NCBI GenBank assembly: GCA_964416065.1
Contig: CAYQCL010000035.1
Coordinates: 1 to 23,272 of the forward strand
Length of the DNA: 23,272 nucleotides
DNA from: Limiplasma sp964416065
GTDB taxonomy: Bacteria; Bacillota; Clostridia; Christensenellales; Aristaeellaceae
Reading direction: 5' to 3'
The notes below the pieces were generated by a model that saw nothing but the letters and a program-made list of their open reading frames with translations, ran no database searches and was not told the origin of the DNA. Numbering within the stretch: the stretch's first letter is position 1; each line of letters opens with the position of its first letter. The translations under genes and the position numbers were made by a program. Shown in pieces: positions 1 to 8,004 of the stretch.

Positions 1-540
1 GCCGTGGAAGCCATAACGGCGTACGTGCAGGCGCTCATAGTATTCATAGGGCACGCCATAGAGATAGGCCTTGGGCGGCATGGTCTGATGGAAGGCGGTG
101 TCGAAGACGGCCACGTTGGGCGTGCCGGGCATGACCTTCTCGCAGGCTTCGATGCCCATGAGGTTGGCTGGGTTGTGCAGGGGGCCGAGGGGAATGTTGG
201 CGCGGATCGCGTCCTTGACCTCCTCGTTGATGAGCACGCTGGCGGTGAATGCCTCGCCGCCGTGCAGCACACGATGGCCTACCGCGCCGATCTCGCTCAT
301 TTCCTTGACGGCGCCCTTTTCGGGATCGGTCAGAGCCTGGATCATGAGGGAGCAGGCCTGGGTATGATCCTCGATGGGCTGCTCGATGACGATCTCCTGT
401 CCGTTCGCCTTCTGGGTCAGCTTGCTGCCCTCGATGCCAATGCGCTCGACCAGGCCCTTAGCCAGAAGCTTTTCGCCGTCCATGTCCACCAGTTGGTATT
501 TCAGAGAGGAAGAACCCGCGTTTACGATCAGAATTTTCAT
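1..540 (-). CDS. ackA: Acetate kinase, N-terminal 180 residues (cut by window edge)
   Basis: Converts acetyl phosphate plus ADP to acetate plus ATP, the ATP-yielding last step of the cytoplasmic Pta-AckA route. The visible part starts MKILIVNAGSSSLKYQL, the first phosphate-binding motif of the acetate/sugar kinase (ASKHA) fold. It then shows GHRVLHGG with the substrate Arg at residue 90, HNP at 122-124, the FDTAFH segment with Asp147, and the catalytic-type His179 just before the edge. The reading frame is open to base 1, so about 220 C-terminal residues of the usual 400 lie outside. The start ATG at 540 has an AAGGAGA site upstream. The gene begins 26 bp after the pta stop, so the two are one operon. 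Identity is certain from the motifs. Confidence 0.97.
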   Translation of the reverse strand, partial: MKILIVNAGSSSLKYQLVDMDGEKLLAKGLVERIGIEGSKLTQKANGQEIVIEQPIEDHTQACSLMIQALTDPEKGAVKEMSEIGAVGHRVLHGGEAFTASVLINEEVKDAIRANIPLGPLHNPANLMGIEACEKVMPGTPNVAVFDTAFHQTMPPKAYLYGVPYEYYERLHVRRYGFHG

Positions 541-566
541 TGGTCGTTCTCCTTATCTTGCTTATC

Positions 567-1565
567 TTAGCCCTGCGCCTTTACGGCGGTGATGGCGACA
601 ACGCCCACGATGTCATCCACGGAACAGCCGCGGCTCAGGTCGCTGACCGGCTTGGCAAGGCCCTGAATGATGGGGCCGACGGCCTCGGCACCGCCCAGAC
701 GCTGCACCAGCTTATAGCCGATGTTGCCGGCCTGAAGGTCGGGGAAAATCAGGACGTTGGCGTGACCGGCGACGGTGCTGCCGGGGCTCTTGAGCTGTCC
801 GACGCTTTCCACCAGCGCCGCGTCCGCCTGAAGCTCGCCGTCAAGCTGAAGCTCCGGCACGAGCTCATGCGCGAGCTTCGTGGCCTCCTGCACCTTGGTC
901 ACGTTGTCGTGCTTGGCGCTGCCCTTGGTGGAGAAGGAAAGCATGGCCACGCGCGGGTCGATATCCACCAGCTGCTTGCCGGAGGAGGCGCTGGCGACGG
1001 CGATCGCGGCAAGCTCCTCGGCCGTCGGGTTGGGGATGACGGCGCAGTCGCCGAAGATCATCACGCCGTTGTCGCCCCATTTGGGATCGGGCAGCTCCAT
1101 GATGAAGCAGCTGGAGACGACCTTGATGCCCGGGGCCGTCTTGATGATCTGCAGCGCGGGACGAAGCACGTTGCCGGTGGAGTTGATCGCGCCGGCGACC
1201 ATGCCGTCCGCGTCGCCCGCCTTGAGCATCACGGCGCCATAGTATAGCGTGTTCTTCGTCACAAGCTCGGTGGCCTGCTCAAGCGTCATACCCTTGGCCT
1301 TGCGCAGCTCAAAGAGCAGCTCGGCGTAGGCGGCGCCTTTTTCGCTGACGGCGGGATCGATGATGGCGATGCCGCTCAGATCGGTGCCGGTCTCGGCGGC
1401 GACCTTCTTTACCTCGTCAGGGTTGCCAAGCAACGTCACGCGCGCGATGCCTTCCTTCAGAATCTTCGCGCTGGCCTGCACGGTGCGGGGCTCGGTGCCC
1501 TCGGGCAGGACGATGTGCTGAACGTTGGCCTTGGCTTTTGCTTTGATTTTCTCAATGGCGGACAT
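567..1565 (-). CDS. pta: Phosphate acetyltransferase
   Basis: Interconverts acetyl-CoA plus phosphate with acetyl phosphate plus CoA, feeding the acetate kinase encoded immediately downstream. The product is 332 residues, the length of the short single-domain bacterial class (about 325-335), with no N-terminal regulatory DRTGG/P-loop extension. Family segments seen in order are the N-terminal IVLPEGTEPRTVQAS, the central GAINSTGNVLRPALQIIKT with SSCFIM after it, and the C-terminal NVLIFPDLQAGNIGYKLVQR followed by GPIIQGLAKPVSDLSRG. These are diagnostic of Pta and separate it from phosphate butyryltransferase. The ATG at 1565 follows a GGGAGG ribosome site. The gene is divergent from tmcAL across 106 bp. 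Confidence 0.97.
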   Translation of the reverse strand: MSAIEKIKAKAKANVQHIVLPEGTEPRTVQASAKILKEGIARVTLLGNPDEVKKVAAETGTDLSGIAIIDPAVSEKGAAYAELLFELRKAKGMTLEQATELVTKNTLYYGAVMLKAGDADGMVAGAINSTGNVLRPALQIIKTAPGIKVVSSCFIMELPDPKWGDNGVMIFGDCAVIPNPTAEELAAIAVASASSGKQLVDIDPRVAMLSFSTKGSAKHDNVTKVQEATKLAHELVPELQLDGELQADAALVESVGQLKSPGSTVAGHANVLIFPDLQAGNIGYKLVQRLGGAEAVGPIIQGLAKPVSDLSRGCSVDDIVGVVAITAVKAQG

Positions 1566-1603
1566 GTTCTTTTCCTCCCTAGTGTGCTAAAATACAAAGG
1601 GTA

Positions 1604-1632
1604 TATGTATTTCCATCCAAAGCAGTATACAA
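1604..1632 (-). promoter_or_regulatory. Candidate promoter of pta-ackA
   Basis: On the minus strand TTGTAT and TACATA are separated by 17 bp, about 40 bp upstream of the pta start. The match to the vegetative consensus is moderate (4 of 6 in each box). It lies in the 106-bp divergent gap shared with tmcAL. I see no equally good promoter for tmcAL on the other strand. Confidence 0.42.
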
Positions 1633-1671
1633 CTTTTTTATGTTAAATGGAAGGGGGAAGCCCAAAAAAGC

Positions 1672-2850
1672 ATGGATACAAAACCGGTTGTCGGGGTGAT
1701 CTGCGAGTATGATCCCTTCCATCTTGGTCACGCGCGCCAGCTTTCCCTGATCCGCCGCCGCCTGCCCGACGCGCGGATCGTGTGTGTGATGAGCGGCTGC
1801 TTTACCCAGCGAGGCATGCCCGCCATGCATCCGCCCGTCGAGCGGGCGCGGACGGCGCTTTGCGGCGGGGCTGATCTGGTGCTGGAGCTGCCGTGCGCCT
1901 TCGCCGTGCGGGACGCGGAGAACTTTGCTCTGGGCGGGGTAGAGATTTTGAACCGGCTGGGCTTTGTGACGCGTCTTTGCTTTGGCGCGGAGGATGAACT
2001 GGAAGCGCTGGAGCCCGCGGCGCGGCTGCTGGAGAACCCGACTCCCGATTTTACGAAGGGGCTTCAAGCGGCGCTTGCGCGGGGGGAAAGCTTCGCCGCT
2101 GCGCAGGGAGCGGCGCTCAACGGCTGCCTTGGCACGCCGCGCGCGTGGGAGGCTGCCCCCTGGGAGAAGCCGAACAATATCCTGGGCATCTGTTATCTTC
2201 GCGCGCTTCTGCGCCTGAAAAGCTCGATCCGACCCATGGCGGTATGCCGCGAGGGAAAGTATCATGAAACCGAATTGAAGGCGGGAGGCTATCCGTCCGC
2301 TACGGCCGTGCGGCGTGCGTTTCTCGGAGGCGACCTTGCGGCGGCGGACTCCGCCTGCCCCGCGCCGCTCTCACGCGCGCCCGTCTGTCCGCCGGACGCT
2401 CTGGATCGCGTCCTGATCTACTGTCTGCGTCAAATGGAGCCGGACGCGCTGCGCCTTCTGCCGGATTGCTCGGAGGGGCTGGAAAACCGGCTGAAGGCAT
2501 GCGCCATGAAGGCGTCCACGCGTGAGGAGCTGCTTTCCCTTCTCAAGACGAGGCGCTATTCCCGCGCGCGGCTGAGCCGCCTGTGCTGCCATGCGCTGCT
2601 GGACATGACCGAAAAGATGTTGAAGGAGCATCCCTATCCCGAGTACGCCCGCGTGCTGGGACTACGCCGGGATGCGGGGGAGCTGCGGGAACGGCTGAGG
2701 CATAGCCAAATTCCCATCATCGCGAAGGCGGCGGACGGGGAGACGTCAGGCCCGCTTTGGCGGTTGGATCGGCGGGCCTACGATCTGTGGGCGCTGGGAG
2801 CCGGCCTTCCGGCGGGGATGATGTACACGCAGGGAGTAGCCGTGCTTTGA
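1672..2850 (+). CDS. tmcAL: tRNA(Met) cytidine acetate ligase (TmcAL, YlbM-like)
   Basis: Family role: uses acetate and ATP, through acetyl-adenylate, to make N4-acetylcytidine at the wobble position of elongator tRNA-Met. The product is 392 residues, close to the roughly 400 of the family (formerly DUF795). The N-terminus VGVICEYDPFHLGHARQ carries the HxGH nucleotidyltransferase signature. Further family segments are MSGCFTQRGMPAM, GADLVLELPCAFAV, the CFGAED stretch, NNILGICYLRALL and the Ser-Ala-Thr-like SATAVRRAF near residue 205. The ATG at 1672 has only a distant AAGGGGG site 14 bp upstream, but the HxGH spacing fits this start. Its neighbours on the other side of the divergent gap make acetate, its substrate. 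Residues around the family's usual Asp-Lys after the QRG motif are replaced by HPPVE here. Confidence 0.93.
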   Translation: MDTKPVVGVICEYDPFHLGHARQLSLIRRRLPDARIVCVMSGCFTQRGMPAMHPPVERARTALCGGADLVLELPCAFAVRDAENFALGGVEILNRLGFVTRLCFGAEDELEALEPAARLLENPTPDFTKGLQAALARGESFAAAQGAALNGCLGTPRAWEAAPWEKPNNILGICYLRALLRLKSSIRPMAVCREGKYHETELKAGGYPSATAVRRAFLGGDLAAADSACPAPLSRAPVCPPDALDRVLIYCLRQMEPDALRLLPDCSEGLENRLKACAMKASTREELLSLLKTRRYSRARLSRLCCHALLDMTEKMLKEHPYPEYARVLGLRRDAGELRERLRHSQIPIIAKAADGETSGPLWRLDRRAYDLWALGAGLPAGMMYTQGVAVL

Positions 2851-2861
2851 TAATTTTGCTC

Positions 2862-2889
2862 TTGCGCGTGCAAAAAGCTGTGCTACAAT
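2862..2889 (+). promoter_or_regulatory. Promoter of the ABC exporter operon
   Basis: TTGCGC and TACAAT are separated by 16 bp, 40 bp upstream of the first ABC gene and just after the tmcAL stop. The -10 box is close to consensus. A GAAGGAGA ribosome site follows before the ATG at 2929. Confidence 0.6.
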
Positions 2890-2928
2890 AGAGGCGCTTT
2901 CCCATTCCAGATGACGAAGGAGAGTCCC

Positions 2929-4656
2929 ATGAAAACGCTTTTGCCATTTCTCAAGCCCTATCGCAAGGAATGCGTTATCAGCCCGCTGTTCAAGCTGCTG
3001 GAAGCGATCCTGGAGCTGTTCGTCCCGCTCATCATGGCGGCGATCATCGACAACGGCATTCAGTCGCGCGATGTCAGCTATGTGCTCAGAATGGGTCTGC
3101 TGCTGGTGGGACTGGGTCTGCTCGGCTTTCTGAGCTCCGTCACCGCGCAATATTTTGCGGCCAAGGCGGCGGTAGGCGCGACGGCCAGGCTGAAGTCGGC
3201 ACTGTTTCAGCATATTCAGCGTTTTACCTATACGCAGCTGGACAGCATCGGCGCGCCCACGCTCATCAACCGTATGACCACCGACATGAATCAGGTGCAG
3301 ACCGGTGTGAATATGACGCTGAGGCTGCTTCTGCGTTCCCCCTTCGTGGTGCTGGGCGCGACGATCATGGCCTTTACGGTGGACGCGAGGACGGCCCTGA
3401 TTTTTCTTGCGCTTATTCCGGTGCTTACGCTGGTGGTCGTGGGCATCATGCGCCTTACGCTGCCCCGTCACCGTCAGGTGCAGGGGCAGCTGGATAAGGT
3501 GCTTTTGCATACCCGCGAAAACCTGACCGGCGTGAGGGTGCTTCGCGCCTTTGGCAAGCAGGAGAGCGAGATTGAGGCTTACGAGGGTGACAACCGGCTT
3601 TTATGCGATATGCAGCGTCAGGTGGGACGGCTTTCCGCGCTGATGAACCCGCTGACATATGTGCTCGTCAACGGCGCGCTGGCGGCGCTTTTGTGGAGCG
3701 GCGCCGTTCAGGTTTCCACCGGCGCGCTGTCTCAGGGCGCGGTGGTGGCGCTGGTGAATTATCTATCGCAGATTCTGGTGGAGCTGATCAAATTCGCCAA
3801 TCTGATCGTGACGATCACCAAGTCCATCGCCTGCGCGGGCCGCATCGAGAGCGTGCTTACGCTTGAGGTCGGCATGGAAGAGGGCGTGGATGGGGAGCCA
3901 GAGGGCGAGAGCGGAGAGGAATGCGTGCGCTTTGAGCATGTTTGCGCGCGTTATGAAAACGCGGGGGCCGAGTCGCTTTCGGATATCAGCTTTACGGCGC
4001 TTCGGAGGCAGACCGTCGGCGTTATCGGCGGCACGGGCTCGGGCAAGAGTACGCTGGTCAATCTGATTCCGCGCTTTTATGAGGCCGTCTCCGGTCGTGT
4101 GCTGGTGGACGGCGTGGACGTCAGGCGGTACGGCGGCGAGGCGCTTCGCGAAAAAATCGGCGTGGTGCCGCAGCGCGCTGCGCTCTTCCAGGGAACCATA
4201 CGCGACAACCTGCGCTGGGGAAAGCAGGACGCGACGGATGACGAGCTGTGGCGCGCTCTGGAGACCGCCCAGGCGGCGGAGATCGTGCGCGGAAAGGAGC
4301 ATGGCCTGGACGAGATAATCGAGCAGGGTGGGCGCAACCTCTCCGGCGGACAGCGCCAGCGCCTGACCATTGCCCGCGCGCTGGTCAGGCAGCCCGAAAT
4401 CCTGATCCTGGATGACAGCGCGTCCGCGCTGGATTACGCCACCGACGCGGCGCTGCGCAAGTCGCTGCGCGCCATGGAGGGCGGCGCGACAGTCTTTATC
4501 GTCTCTCAGCGCGCCAGCTCCATCCGCCACGCCGATTTAATCCTTGTTCTGGACGACGGGCGGCTGGTGGGCAGCGGCACGCATGACGAGCTGCTCAGAA
4601 GCTGCTCCGTTTATCAGGAAATCTATTATTCGCAGTATCCGAAGGAGGCGGCGTGA
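2929..4656 (+). CDS. Heterodimeric ABC exporter, subunit with degenerate ATP site
   Basis: Membrane half-transporter of the multidrug/lipid exporter type: a six-helix transmembrane domain (about residues 15-310) fused to one nucleotide-binding domain. The domain has Walker A GGTGSGKST near 367, a Q-loop in VVPQRAALFQGTIRDN, a canonical LSGGQ at 471-475 and Walker B ILILDDSASALD. The catalytic Glu is replaced by Asp496, and the switch His by Gln527 in VSQRASS. This D/Q pattern is typical of the degenerate partner in heterodimeric exporters such as TM287/TM288. I chose the ATG at 2929 (575 aa) because GAAGGAGAGTCCC precedes it directly; an in-frame ATG at 2911 lacks a site. The stop overlaps the next gene's start. 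The exported substrate cannot be inferred. Confidence 0.93.
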   Translation: MKTLLPFLKPYRKECVISPLFKLLEAILELFVPLIMAAIIDNGIQSRDVSYVLRMGLLLVGLGLLGFLSSVTAQYFAAKAAVGATARLKSALFQHIQRFTYTQLDSIGAPTLINRMTTDMNQVQTGVNMTLRLLLRSPFVVLGATIMAFTVDARTALIFLALIPVLTLVVVGIMRLTLPRHRQVQGQLDKVLLHTRENLTGVRVLRAFGKQESEIEAYEGDNRLLCDMQRQVGRLSALMNPLTYVLVNGALAALLWSGAVQVSTGALSQGAVVALVNYLSQILVELIKFANLIVTITKSIACAGRIESVLTLEVGMEEGVDGEPEGESGEECVRFEHVCARYENAGAESLSDISFTALRRQTVGVIGGTGSGKSTLVNLIPRFYEAVSGRVLVDGVDVRRYGGEALREKIGVVPQRAALFQGTIRDNLRWGKQDATDDELWRALETAQAAEIVRGKEHGLDEIIEQGGRNLSGGQRQRLTIARALVRQPEILILDDSASALDYATDAALRKSLRAMEGGATVFIVSQRASSIRHADLILVLDDGRLVGSGTHDELLRSCSVYQEIYYSQYPKEAA

Positions 4657-6404
4657 TGAAACAGGATGCTTCCCGCAAAAACACGCTGCGCCGCGTACTG
4701 CGGTATGTGGGGCGTTATAAGGGTTATCTGCTTTTCTCCCTTGTTCTGTGCGTGGTCACTGTGGCCTCCACGCTCTATGTTCCCATCCTGACCGGCAACG
4801 CGGTCGATCTGATGCTGGGCGCGGGAGAGGTGGATTTTGTGGCGCTGTGGCCTCTCCTTGTCAAAATCTGCGTATTGATTGCCGTGACGGCGGCCGCGCA
4901 ATGGCTGATGGGCCTTTTGAACAACCGCATGACCTACTGCACGGTTCGGGATATCCGCTCCGACGCGTTTCGTCACATCCAGCATTTGCCGCTTTCCTTC
5001 CTGGATCAGAACCCAACGGGCGATCTGGTCAGCCGCGTGATCGCGGACGTTGATCAGTTCGCGGACGGCCTGCTTTTGGGCTTTACCCAGCTGTTTACCG
5101 GCGTTCTGACCATTTTGGGCACGCTGTTTTTCATGTTCTCGGTCAACGCCGTGATCGCCGCTGCGGTCGTGATCATTACGCCGCTGAGCCTGGTCGTCGC
5201 CGCCTTTATTGCCAAGCGGACGTTTGAAATGTTCGCAAAGCAGACAAAAATGCGGGGCGAGCAGACCGCTTTGATTGACGAGATGGTCACGCACCAGAAG
5301 GTGGTGCGTGCCTTCTCGATGGAGGACGAGGTGCAGGATCGCTTTGACGAGGTAAATCAGAGACTGGAGGAGTGCAGCCTCAAGGCGATCTTCTTCTCCT
5401 CCCTGACCAATCCGTCCACGCGCTTTGTAAACGCCCTGGTATACGCCTGCGTGGGTGTCGCGGGCGCGATTGTGGCCGTGACGACGGGCGGAATCACGGT
5501 CGGACAGCTTTCGGCGTTTTTGAGCTACGCCAACCAGTACACCAAGCCGTTTAACGAGATTTCCGGCGTGGTGACGGAACTGCAGGGCGCGTTGGCGTGC
5601 ATCCGCCGCGTGCTGGATCTGATCGACGAGCCCGCCGAAACGCCGGATGCGCCAAACGAGCTGATCCATGTGGACGGCTCCGTCAGGCTGTCGGATGTGA
5701 GCTTCTCCTATACGCCCGAGCGCAGGCTCATTGAGCACTTCAATCTATCTGTGAAGCCCGGCCAGCGCATCGCCATCGTCGGTCCGACGGGCTGCGGCAA
5801 AACGACGCTGATCAATTTGCTGATGCGCTTTTACGACGTGAATGACGGAAAAATCGAGGTCAGCGGTCAATGCGTCGCCGATGTGACGCGTTCAAGCCTT
5901 CGCGCGGCCTATGGCATGGTGCTTCAGGAAACCTGGCTGAAGGCGGGCACCATTCGCGACAACATCAAAATGGGCCGTGAGGACGCGACTGACGAGGAAA
6001 TCATCGAGGCGGCAAAGGCGACGCACGCCCACAGCTTCATCAAGCGTCTGCCGGAAGGCTATGATACCGTCATCAACGAGGACGGCGGCAGCCTGAGCCA
6101 GGGCCAGAAGCAGCTTCTCTGCATCACCCGCGTGATGCTGGCGCTGCCGCCCATGCTGATCCTGGACGAGGCGACCTCCTCCATCGACACGCGAACCGAG
6201 CAGCGCATCCAGCGCGCCTTTGAGAAGCTCATGACCGGCCGCACCAGCTTCATCGTGGCGCACCGCCTGTCCACCATACAGAACGCGGACGTCATTCTGG
6301 TCATGAATCAGGGTAACGTGATCGAGCAGGGTACGCACGACGAGCTGCTCAAAAAGGGCGGCTTCTACGCGAAGCTCTACCAGAGCCAGTTTGAGGCGGC
6401 GTAA
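4656..6404 (+). CDS. Heterodimeric ABC exporter, catalytic partner subunit
   Basis: A 582-residue half-transporter with an N-terminal six-helix domain and a C-terminal ATPase domain. Walker A is GPTGCGKT (376-383), Walker B is LILDEATSSID with catalytic Glu505, and the switch His536 sits in VAHRLSTI. Its own signature is LSQGQ (480-484) rather than LSGGQ. It therefore complements its neighbour: this subunit's Walker motifs with the neighbour's LSGGQ make the working ATP site, and the reverse pair makes the degenerate one. The ATG at 4656 overlaps the upstream TGA (TGATG) and has AAGGAGG seven bases upstream, so the two are translationally coupled. An in-frame GTG at 4653 is a less likely start. 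The next gene is convergent, 17 bp away, with no obvious terminator between. Confidence 0.93.
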   Translation: MKQDASRKNTLRRVLRYVGRYKGYLLFSLVLCVVTVASTLYVPILTGNAVDLMLGAGEVDFVALWPLLVKICVLIAVTAAAQWLMGLLNNRMTYCTVRDIRSDAFRHIQHLPLSFLDQNPTGDLVSRVIADVDQFADGLLLGFTQLFTGVLTILGTLFFMFSVNAVIAAAVVIITPLSLVVAAFIAKRTFEMFAKQTKMRGEQTALIDEMVTHQKVVRAFSMEDEVQDRFDEVNQRLEECSLKAIFFSSLTNPSTRFVNALVYACVGVAGAIVAVTTGGITVGQLSAFLSYANQYTKPFNEISGVVTELQGALACIRRVLDLIDEPAETPDAPNELIHVDGSVRLSDVSFSYTPERRLIEHFNLSVKPGQRIAIVGPTGCGKTTLINLLMRFYDVNDGKIEVSGQCVADVTRSSLRAAYGMVLQETWLKAGTIRDNIKMGREDATDEEIIEAAKATHAHSFIKRLPEGYDTVINEDGGSLSQGQKQLLCITRVMLALPPMLILDEATSSIDTRTEQRIQRAFEKLMTGRTSFIVAHRLSTIQNADVILVMNQGNVIEQGTHDELLKKGGFYAKLYQSQFEAA

Positions 6405-6421
6405 GGAGCGGCAGAGGAGAT

Positions 6422-6931
6422 TCAGAAATACTTTTCGTATTCGCCCTGGGGGAATTCCCCTTCAAGTCCCAGCACCCTTGGCCAGCGGCCGGTTTCGGCG
6501 ATGAGAAAGCCCATGAGCATGCCCATGTGCGTGTGCAGGTGCCGGTGCTGGCCCAGAATGAGCGTCATGCGGGTGAAACGGCAGTTTTCGGGCTTTTCAT
6601 AGAGCATCGCGTCGTTCAGGGAGGAGAGATAGAGGGTGATTTTTCCCTCGATGTCCGTTAGATAGTTCTCGATGGCCTCGCGGGAGAGGTGGCCCTGTGC
6701 GAGCGTATCCAGGTCGTTGAGCCTGTCCGTATGGATAGAAGGCTCGGTATAGATGCCGGGGCTGATGAACCAGCGGTCGAGCGAATGAAGCGTATGATAG
6801 ATGTGCTTCCAGACGGGCATTTCGCAATACAGGCTGTCCCACATCGCGTCCGGCACACAGTCGATGACGTTGCGAATCTCCCAAAGGGCGCGGCGCGTCT
6901 GTTCACGGACGCTTTGAACCAGATTTTCCAT
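6422..6931 (-). CDS. DinB-fold (DinB/YfiT superfamily) protein
   Basis: A 169-residue cytoplasmic protein predicted to form the DinB four-helix bundle, a family of metal-binding proteins that includes thiol transferases and many members of unknown role. A His cluster, WKHIYHTLHSLDRWF (His43, 46, 49), falls where the first metal ligand of the family lies. GQHRHLHTHMGML (His129, 131, 133, 135) supplies the C-terminal ligands. No catalytic assignment can be made. The ATG at 6931 has a GGGAGG site seven bases upstream. The gene is divergent from the DUF3795 operon and convergent with the ABC exporter, so it is probably transcribed alone. Confidence 0.82.
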   Translation of the reverse strand: MENLVQSVREQTRRALWEIRNVIDCVPDAMWDSLYCEMPVWKHIYHTLHSLDRWFISPGIYTEPSIHTDRLNDLDTLAQGHLSREAIENYLTDIEGKITLYLSSLNDAMLYEKPENCRFTRMTLILGQHRHLHTHMGMLMGFLIAETGRWPRVLGLEGEFPQGEYEKYF

Positions 6932-6954
6932 GCTTAAGCCTCCCTATCGCTTGG

Positions 6955-6983
6955 TTGACACCAAATCAAAACTCTGTTATACT
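6955..6983 (+). promoter_or_regulatory. Strong vegetative promoter for the DUF3795-acetyltransferase pair
   Basis: A perfect TTGACA and a TATACT are separated by exactly 17 bp, 45 bp before the ATG at 7028. This is one of the best sigma-A-type promoters in the window. Transcription should begin near 6990. Confidence 0.85.
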
Positions 6984-6990
6984 CCGCTTT

Positions 6991-7009
6991 CGGACGGAGT
7001 TTTCGTCCG
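6991..7009 (+). promoter_or_regulatory. Hairpin at the predicted transcript 5' end
   Basis: CGGACG and CGTCCG form a 6-bp stem around a 7-nt loop. It starts at the predicted transcription start of the DUF3795 operon and ends a few bases before the AAGGAGG site. It could stabilise the mRNA 5' end or be an operator for a dimeric repressor. It is not a terminator, as no T-run follows. Confidence 0.5.
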
Positions 7010-7027
7010 TCAAAGGAGGAAGGAACC

Positions 7028-7297
7028 ATGATTGAGTCGCGCTGCGGCCTTTTGTGCAGCGAATGCAAGTACCGCGAAATCATGAAATGCGAGGGCTGCT
7101 TGAAAATCAAGAAGCCCTATTGGGGCAAAAACTGTCCTATTAAAAATTGCTGCGAGGGAAAGAACAGAGAGCATTGCGGGCAATGTGACCGCTTCCCCTG
7201 CAAGCAGTTGCACGAGTTTGCCTACGATCCCGCCACGGGCAGCGAGGGCACGCGCATCGAGCAGCTAACCGACTGGCAGGGGGAAGTGATTCCATGA
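7028..7297 (+). CDS. DUF3795 Cys-rich probable metal-binding protein
   Basis: An 89-residue protein with eleven Cys in its first 58 residues, in the DUF3795 pattern. CGLLCSEC (Cys6, 10, 13) is followed by CEGC (21, 24), C36, CC (41, 42), CGQC (50, 53) and the family-typical FPC (58). The spacing suggests zinc or iron-sulfur binding; the biochemical role of the family is not established. The ATG at 7028 follows AAGGAGG with good spacing. The stop overlaps the start of the acetyltransferase gene by ATGA, so they are co-translated, but the sequence does not say why a Cys-rich protein is tied to an acetyltransferase. Confidence 0.88.
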   Translation: MIESRCGLLCSECKYREIMKCEGCLKIKKPYWGKNCPIKNCCEGKNREHCGQCDRFPCKQLHEFAYDPATGSEGTRIEQLTDWQGEVIP

Positions 7298-7905
7298 GCG
7301 AACTGGATAAGCTGCACAGCGGCGAGCTTTACTTCCCGGGGGATCCCTCCATTCTGGAGGAACAGGTTCAATGCCTGGAGAAGCTCTACACATTCAACCA
7401 GACGCGCCCATCGGAAATGGGACGCAGGGAAGAGATGCTCAGGGAAATGTTTGCCGAGATTGGCGAGGGGTGCTATATCGAGCCGCCCCTGCATGCCAAC
7501 TTTGGCGGGCGTCACGTCCATTTCGGCAAAGGGGTATACGCGAATTTCAACCTCACGCTGGTCGATGATACGCATGTCTATGTCGGAGACCATACCATGA
7601 TCGGCCCCAACGTCACCATCGCGACGGCGGGGCATCCGATTCTGCCGCGGCTCCGTGAAGAGGGCATTCAATACAACGTGCCCGTCCGCATCGGGCGCAA
7701 CTGCTGGATTGGCGCGGGCGCGATTCTTCTGCCTGGCGTTGTCATCGGAAACAACACGGTGGTGGGCGCGGGCAGCGTTGTAACCAAGTCCCTGCCCTCC
7801 GATGTGGTGGCGGTGGGCAACCCGTGCCGCGTGCTGCGTCCCATTGGCGAGCGGGACAGGGAATTTTACTTCAAAGACCGCAGGATTGTTCAGGGAGAAG
7901 GATAA
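7294..7905 (+). CDS. Sugar O-acetyltransferase (maltose/galactoside acetyltransferase family)
   Basis: A 203-residue cytoplasmic enzyme of the Maa/LacA/NodL group, which transfers acetyl from acetyl-CoA to a sugar hydroxyl. The N-terminal Mac segment (about residues 3-60, with LYFPGDPSI and FNQTRPSE) precedes a left-handed beta-helix built of hexapeptide repeats such as VRIGRNCWIGAGAILLPGVVIG. The catalytic-type His is in TAGHPI, and the C-terminus has the family segment VVAVGNPCRVLR. Such enzymes usually form trimers. The true sugar acceptor is unknown for most members. The ATG overlaps the DUF3795 stop, and a hairpin terminator follows the stop codon closely. Confidence 0.92.
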   Translation: MSELDKLHSGELYFPGDPSILEEQVQCLEKLYTFNQTRPSEMGRREEMLREMFAEIGEGCYIEPPLHANFGGRHVHFGKGVYANFNLTLVDDTHVYVGDHTMIGPNVTIATAGHPILPRLREEGIQYNVPVRIGRNCWIGAGAILLPGVVIGNNTVVGAGSVVTKSLPSDVVAVGNPCRVLRPIGERDREFYFKDRRIVQGEG

Positions 7906-7914
7906 CAGATTCGG

Positions 7915-7945
7915 AGCGTCTGGTCAATGCAGACGCTTTTTCTTT
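7915..7945 (+). terminator. Intrinsic terminator after the acetyltransferase
   Basis: AGCGTCTG and CAGACGCT make a perfect 8-bp stem around GTCAATG, followed at once by a T-rich run (TTTTCTTT). It lies 10 bp after the stop codon. Its orientation ends plus-strand transcription. Confidence 0.88.
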
Positions 7946-7949
7946 AAAT

Positions 7950-7979
7950 GAAAAAGTTGCCTCGTCAAAAGAATTGACG
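7950..7979 (-). terminator. Weak candidate terminator for the secreted-protein gene
   Basis: CGTCAA and TTGACG form a 6-bp stem with a 5-nt loop (7963-7979). Read on the minus strand, a run of five T follows seven bases later. It is 25 bp past the end of the frameshifted secreted-protein gene. The gap before the T-run makes it a poor terminator. Confidence 0.4.
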
Positions 7980-8004
7980 GGCGGCCCCAAAGAGGGTGGA
8001 TCAA

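Noticed and set aside
4..1247. Plus-strand open frames opposite ackA and pta
   Set aside because: They are mirror frames of two unmistakable minus-strand genes and have no family features.
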